Shown: positions 6,222 through 9,072 of the stretch, piece by piece | Position numbering within the stretch: position 1 is the stretch's first letter | How the letters are laid out: each line of letters starts with the position of its first letter | Origin: Chloroflexota bacterium | Lineage (GTDB): Bacteria > Chloroflexota > Ktedonobacteria > Ktedonobacterales > Ktedonobacteraceae | Direction of reading: 5' to 3' | Assembly (NCBI GenBank): GCA_902810755.1 | Contig: CADDYT010000207.1 | Span: 1 to 9,072, forward strand | Length of the DNA: 9,072 nucleotides | Notes under the pieces: generated by a model | Told to the model about the DNA's origin: nothing | The model's database searches: none | Seen by the model: only the letters and a program-made list of their open reading frames with translations | Made by a program: the position numbers and the translations under genes

Positions 6222-6535
6222 GCCTCATCCCTTCACCCTTCACGCTCGTCACCCCACCACCCCCGCTTGCCAGCCCACACACCGCCCCCGCAGGCCACAC
6301 CGACCACATCGACCACATCGCCCACACACAGCCCACACAGGCCACCGCGCAGGCCACCCGGCAGCCGCCACGGAGCAGGCCATCCGGCAGCCGCCACGGT
6401 GGCCTGCTCCGTGGCGGCTGCCGGGTGGCCTGCTTCGCGCTCAATTAACTGTGACCGAATGGGGCGGCAGCGTGCTGCCTGAAGACACTCCCTTGCCGGT
6501 GGCCTGCTTCGCGCTAAATCAACGCCTCCGGGGTT
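6222..6535. other. Gene-free repeat-rich gap between the NACHT promoter and the CoA-transferase
   Basis: I see no gene here. The left part (about 6240-6348) is C-rich with short degenerate repeats such as two copies of ACCACATCG near 6303-6320. The centre is a perfect 34-bp inverted repeat (6349-6433). The right part has an 18-bp direct repeat, GGTGGCCTGCTTCGCGCT, at 6424-6441 and 6498-6515. No 29-bp REP unit with the CTACTATA tail occurs in this gap, although the GGCAGGCCAC-type motif does. Confidence 0.6.
6349..6433. repeat. Perfect 34-bp inverted repeat, 17-nt loop
   Basis: The left arm is 6349-6382 and the right arm 6400-6433, complementary at all 34 positions, with loop 6383-6399. The loop itself repeats part of the arm (CCGGCAGCCGCCACGG), which suggests the arm arose from a duplication followed by an inversion. 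No run of T follows on either strand, so it does not look like a standard intrinsic terminator. It sits downstream of the CoA-transferase stop and upstream of the NACHT promoter, and may still insulate the two transcripts. Confidence 0.9.
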
Positions 6536-7741
6536 TCACCCCACCTGCCCATCCCGCACCACACCCTCTGTCTCCAACTGCTTACACTCTTCCGCACTCA
6601 GACCGAGCGATTGCAATATTTCAAAGGTGTGCTGGCCGAGGACGGGGGCCGGTCGATAAATACGCGGAGGCGTGGCGGAGTATTTGACGGGGAAGCCGAT
6701 GGCGTGGACGCGCCCGGCGACGGGGTGATCGATCTCTATTTCCATGTTGCGCGCCTGCGTTTGCGGGTGGGCGTAGACCTGGTCGAGCGTCAGCACCGGC
6801 CCGGTTGGCACCTCGGCCTGATCGAGCAGGGTGAGCCATTCCTGTGCTGGGCGCGTTTTCAGGGTTGCGGTGAGCGTCTCGACAAGAGCGGGCAGATTCG
6901 CCATGCGTTGGGCATTGTCGGAGAAGCGGGCATCTTCCAGCAGGTCGGGGCGGTCGAGGGCGCGCGCGAGCCGTTCCCAGTTGCGCTGATTGGCCGCGCC
7001 GATGGCAAGCCAGCCGTCGGCGGTGGCGAAGACCTGGTAGGGGGCGGAGAGCCGGTGTGCCGTTCCCAGTCGCTGCGGCGGTTGCCCGCTCGCCCGGTAT
7101 TCGTTGGATTCCCAGATAGTGTAGGCCAGCGCGGCCTCGAAGAGCGAGGTGTCGATGTACTGGCCCTCGCCCGTGCGCGCGCGAGCCAGCAGCGCCGCCA
7201 GGATGGCGTGGCTGGCGAAGAGGCCCGCGTTGAGGTCGCTGATGGGAACGCCGACCTTCGCAGGCTCCTCCAGCGAGCCGGTGACGGAAAGCACGCCGCT
7301 CATGGCCTGCGCCACCAGATCGAAGCCGCCGCGCTCGCTGTACGGGCCACTGTGGCCGAAGCCAGAGATGGAGCAGTAGACCAGGCGCGGGTTGCGGGCA
7401 TGCACCTGCTCGTAGCCAAAGCCCAGGCGATCCATTGTTCCCGGTCGAAAGTTCTCAATCAGCACATCCGCCGTATCAATCAGCTTCCAGAGCAGTTCTT
7501 TGCCGCGTTCCGCGCGAATGTCCAGCGCCAGCCCGTACTTGTTGCGGTTGACCGCCAGAAAGGCCGCCGACTCCCCGTTATAGTAGGGCGGGGCCATACG
7601 CCGCGAATCGTCGCCCCCGCGCGGATTCTCAATTTTGATGACCTCGGCCCCCAGATCGGCCAGCAGCATGGCGCAGAACGGCCCGGCCATAATCTGCGTC
7701 ATATCCAGCACGCGCACACCCTCAAGCGCCGCAGTAAGCAT
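6536..7741 (-). CDS. CaiB/BaiF-family (class III) CoA-transferase
   Basis: This 401-residue protein has the usual length of the family, whose members move CoA between acyl-CoA and a free carboxylic acid in the cytosol, normally as interlocked dimers. It opens with LEGVRVLDMTQIMAGPFCAMLLADLGAEVIKIE, the family's nucleotide-fold start (broken here: residues 6-20 and 21-38). The catalytic aspartate is visible in VPISDLNAGLFA as D169, the same number as in formyl-CoA transferase. ENFRPGTMDRLG (96-107) and the closing PAPVLGQHTFEIL are also family marks. The start at 7741 is chosen over an ATG at 7801 because AAGGAG lies 6 nt upstream and the family homology begins here; the longer frame would run through the promoter. 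It is transcribed away from the crotonase gene, so both probably serve one acyl-CoA pathway. The acid substrate cannot be told from sequence. Confidence 0.9.
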   Translation of the reverse strand: MLTAALEGVRVLDMTQIMAGPFCAMLLADLGAEVIKIENPRGGDDSRRMAPPYYNGESAAFLAVNRNKYGLALDIRAERGKELLWKLIDTADVLIENFRPGTMDRLGFGYEQVHARNPRLVYCSISGFGHSGPYSERGGFDLVAQAMSGVLSVTGSLEEPAKVGVPISDLNAGLFASHAILAALLARARTGEGQYIDTSLFEAALAYTIWESNEYRASGQPPQRLGTAHRLSAPYQVFATADGWLAIGAANQRNWERLARALDRPDLLEDARFSDNAQRMANLPALVETLTATLKTRPAQEWLTLLDQAEVPTGPVLTLDQVYAHPQTQARNMEIEIDHPVAGRVHAIGFPVKYSATPPRIYRPAPVLGQHTFEILQSLGLSAEECKQLETEGVVRDGQVG

Positions 7742-7772
7742 ACTATGCTCCTTCGTGATCCCATTGTGTGAT

Positions 7773-7801
7773 ATTATCCCTACAGGGTTGCTCTTTTTCA
7801 C
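7773..7801 (-). promoter_or_regulatory. Predicted promoter of the CoA-transferase, with an internal dyad
   Basis: On the minus strand, -35 GTGAAA (7796-7801) and -10 GATAAT (7773-7778) are spaced by 17 bp, with a transcript start near 7766 and a leader of about 25 nt. A small dyad, CCCT-AC-AGGG (7778-7787), lies between the two boxes, where a repressor could act. The facing crotonase gene must use the same 81-bp gap, but I see no convincing promoter for it. Confidence 0.5.
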
Positions 7802-7806
7802 TATAT

Positions 7807-7814
7807 AAGGAGGG
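7807..7814 (+). promoter_or_regulatory. Strong Shine-Dalgarno site of the crotonase gene
   Basis: AAGGAGGG lies 8 nt before the ATG at 7823 and fixes that start. Confidence 0.8.
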
Positions 7815-7822
7815 ATGCAGCG

Positions 7823-8656
7823 ATGTCAACTCATACCGATGGGACAGGCGGTGATAACAACAAAGACGAAGGCCGACGCGATGAAGGAGCGGTACTGCTT
7901 GAACGAAACGGCCCCCTTGCCACGTTGACGCTGGCGCGACCGGCGGCGCTGAATGCGTTGAGCTGGGCGATGTACGGGCAATTGCAGGAACATCTGGGAC
8001 AACTGGCGGCGGACGAGAGCGTGCGCGTGCTGATCGTGCGCGGCGCGGGCAAAGCCTTTGCAGCCGGAACCGACATCCAGCAATTTCGCGGCTTCAATGG
8101 CGAGGATGGCATCGCCTATGAGCGGCACATGGAGGAGATTCTGGGAGAATTGTATAACTTCCCCAGGCCAACCATCGCCGCCGTGCATGGCTACGCGGTG
8201 GGCGCGGGTCTGGTCATCGCCACCGCCTGCGACCTGCGCTACGCCTCACCATCCGCTCGTTTCGGCGCGCCCATCGCCCGCACGCTGGGCAACTGCCTGA
8301 GCATCCAGAACTATCGGCGCGTGGCTCACGCCTTTGGAGACATGCGCGCGAAGGAGATGCTGTTCACCGGGCAGCTGCTCTCCGCCAGCGAAGCCTTGCA
8401 GAGCGGTTTCCTCACCGCCATCTATGAGGAAGAGCAGCTTTTCGAGAAGGTTTTTGAGGTCGCGCGCCAGATCAGCGCCAACGCGCCCCTCACCCTCTGG
8501 GCGGCGAAGGAGGCCGACCGCCGCCTGTCAGAAGCCGGAGCCGGAACAGCATTTGCCTTTGACGATGTGGTGCGCCGCGTCTACGGCAGCCAGGATTTTC
8601 GCGAGGGCGTCGCCGCCTACCTTGAGAAGCGCAAGCCGCAGTGGACGGGCCATTGA
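7823..8656 (+). CDS. Crotonase-fold protein (enoyl-CoA hydratase/isomerase family) without the hydratase glutamates
   Basis: This is a 277-residue cytosolic protein of the crotonase superfamily, which binds acyl-CoA thioesters and steadies an enolate in an oxyanion hole. The first oxyanion loop is GAGKAFAAGTD (74-84). The second is AAVHGYAVGAGL (119-130), followed by the family's ACDLRYASPSARFGAP (135-150). By alignment from memory to rat mitochondrial hydratase, Glu144 corresponds to V131 and Glu164 to I151. Both acids of the water-adding pair are therefore absent, and simple hydratase activity is doubtful. An isomerase, hydrolase, decarboxylase or other crotonase reaction is possible. The first 22 residues are a hydrophilic extension. 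The C-terminal helices (about 205-277) form the usual trimerisation part. It diverges from the CoA-transferase gene across 81 bp. The family call is firm; the reaction is not. Confidence 0.9.
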   Translation: MSTHTDGTGGDNNKDEGRRDEGAVLLERNGPLATLTLARPAALNALSWAMYGQLQEHLGQLAADESVRVLIVRGAGKAFAAGTDIQQFRGFNGEDGIAYERHMEEILGELYNFPRPTIAAVHGYAVGAGLVIATACDLRYASPSARFGAPIARTLGNCLSIQNYRRVAHAFGDMRAKEMLFTGQLLSASEALQSGFLTAIYEEEQLFEKVFEVARQISANAPLTLWAAKEADRRLSEAGAGTAFAFDDVVRRVYGSQDFREGVAAYLEKRKPQWTGH

Positions 8657-8708
8657 GCCGCGACACAGCAAGCAGGGAACAAAGCGCACCGGCCTCACGT
8701 TTATTGTG

Positions 8709-8714
8709 TATAAT
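8709..8714 (+). promoter_or_regulatory. Consensus -10 box upstream of the repeat array
   Basis: A perfect TATAAT in a locally AT-rich stretch (8699-8720), 53 bp past the crotonase stop and just before the repeat array. No -35 box at 16-18 bp upstream and no correctly placed TG extension were found, so promoter activity is uncertain. No intrinsic terminator for the crotonase gene is visible in 8657-8708. Confidence 0.25.
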
Positions 8715-8754
8715 GATATGAGTCGGTCGTCAGGGCAATCCCAGGACGGCCAGG

Positions 8755-8938
8755 CCAATCCCAGGGCGCGTGGGCCAATCCCAGGGCGCGTGGGCCAGCC
8801 ACCGCGCAGGCCAATCCCAGGGCGCGTGGGCCAATCCCAGGGCGCGTGGGCCAATCCCAGGGCGCGTGGGCCAGCCGCCGCGTGGGCCAGCCACCGCGCA
8901 GGCCAATCCCAGGGCGCGTGGGCCAGCCACCGCGCAGG
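8755..8938 (+). repeat. Modular tandem array of 20-bp (A) and 16-bp (B) units
   Basis: Unit A is CCAATCCCAGGGCGCGTGGG and unit B is CCAGCCACCGCGCAGG. The order is A A B A A A B* B A B, with A at 8755, 8775, 8811, 8831, 8851 and 8903, and B at 8795, 8887 and 8923. B* (8871-8886) is a hybrid that ends in GCGTGGG as A does. All six A copies are identical. A diverged A-like copy precedes at about 8736-8754. The final B overlaps the first bases of the REP unit at 8937. Minus-strand reading frames here are repetitive Trp/Pro/Gly/Ala peptides without a ribosome site and are not called genes. Confidence 0.9.
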
Positions 8939-9038
8939 CCACCCGCAAGGGGTGGCCCTACTATACACGACGCGGCTTTCCCAGGCCGCATTTAAGAGTC
9001 CGTATATAGTAGGGCCACCCCTTGCGGGTGGCCTGCGC
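8932..9038. repeat. Second twin inverted REP (BIME-like), 34-bp perfect arms
   Basis: A forward REP unit (8937-8965) faces an inverted one (9005-9033). Arms extend five bases outward (GCGCA / TGCGC), giving perfect 34-bp arms, 8932-8965 and 9005-9038, around a 39-bp centre. The REP units are identical to those of the twin at 1993-2114, while the centre is different. Confidence 0.85.
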
Positions 9039-9072
9039 ACGGCGGCTGGCCTGCGCACGGCGGCTGGCCTGC
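9030..9072 (+). repeat. 18-bp tandem repeat running off the window end
   Basis: GGCCTGCGCACGGCGGCT occurs at 9030-9047 and 9048-9065, with a third copy started at 9066. It resembles the reverse complement of unit B from the other side of the twin REP (CCTGCGCGGTGGCTGG), so the modules mirror each other across the element. The array is cut by the window edge. Confidence 0.8.

Noticed and set aside
6349..6433. Intrinsic terminator
   Set aside because: The stem is far longer than usual and no run of T follows on either strand.
6611..7771. Plus-strand open frame (386 codons) antisense to the CoA-transferase
   Set aside because: It is the mirror of a gene with the catalytic D169 and full family length, and it has no recognisable content of its own.
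7742..7801. Longer CoA-transferase start at 7801
   Set aside because: The extra 20 residues are not family-like. They would overlap the predicted promoter, and the internal ATG at 7741 has a well-placed AAGGAG.
8755..8938. CRISPR array
   Set aside because: Units are adjacent or separated by other repeats. There are no unique spacers of constant length and no cas genes in the window.
8528..9058. Minus-strand repetitive Trp-Pro-Arg frame (176 codons)
   Set aside because: It crosses the array and the 3' end of the crotonase gene in antisense. Its content comes from the 20-bp and 16-bp units, without start signals.

Overview
The window looks like chromosomal DNA from a GC-rich bacterium. The style is large multidomain NTPase genes, an unusual sigma factor with an HTH partner, Shine-Dalgarno-led genes, and gene gaps packed with iterated GC-rich palindromes. 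This suggests a filamentous Chloroflexota/Ktedonobacteria-type genome, but that assignment is inference from style only; no rRNA or marker gene is present.

Layout. (1) 1-179: intergenic, with one hairpin repeat (REP-like). (2) 180-1592, minus strand: a two-gene unit, a sigma-70/ECF-like sigma factor (1592->837) followed 36 nt later by a small XRE-like HTH protein (800->180). (3) 1593-2450: an 858-bp gap without a credible gene, filled with REP-like hairpins, a twin inverted REP (1993-2114), a 62-bp tandem repeat, a 39-bp tandem repeat and a 36-bp direct repeat. (4) 2451-6134, minus strand: a 1227-residue membrane-anchored NACHT (STAND) NTPase. Its C-terminal part carries a 26-unit, 9-bp minisatellite coding for a three-residue leucine repeat. 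A good promoter (6193-6221) and Shine-Dalgarno site precede it. (5) 6222-6535: a gap holding a perfect 34-bp inverted repeat and further copies of the GGCCTGC motif. (6) 6536-7741, minus strand, and 7823-8656, plus strand: a divergent pair, a CaiB/BaiF-type (class III) CoA-transferase and a crotonase-fold protein lacking both canonical catalytic glutamates. They share an 81-bp control region. (7) 8657-9072: a modular 20-bp/16-bp repeat array leading into a second twin REP, with mirrored modules on the far side.

How the parts relate. The CoA-transferase and crotonase probably act on the same acyl-CoA substrate: one loads or exchanges CoA and the other transforms the acyl-CoA. The NACHT protein has the architecture of bacterial NLR-like/STAND sensors used in anti-phage defence: an N-terminal membrane module, a central NTPase switch and a C-terminal helical repeat sensor. 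Its minisatellite would let the sensor change length in frame. The sigma/HTH pair lies downstream on the same strand, but a long repeat-filled gap separates it, so a shared function is not shown.

The most notable things are the in-frame minisatellite in the NACHT gene and a REP/BIME-like repeat family that has expanded into arrays in most gene gaps.
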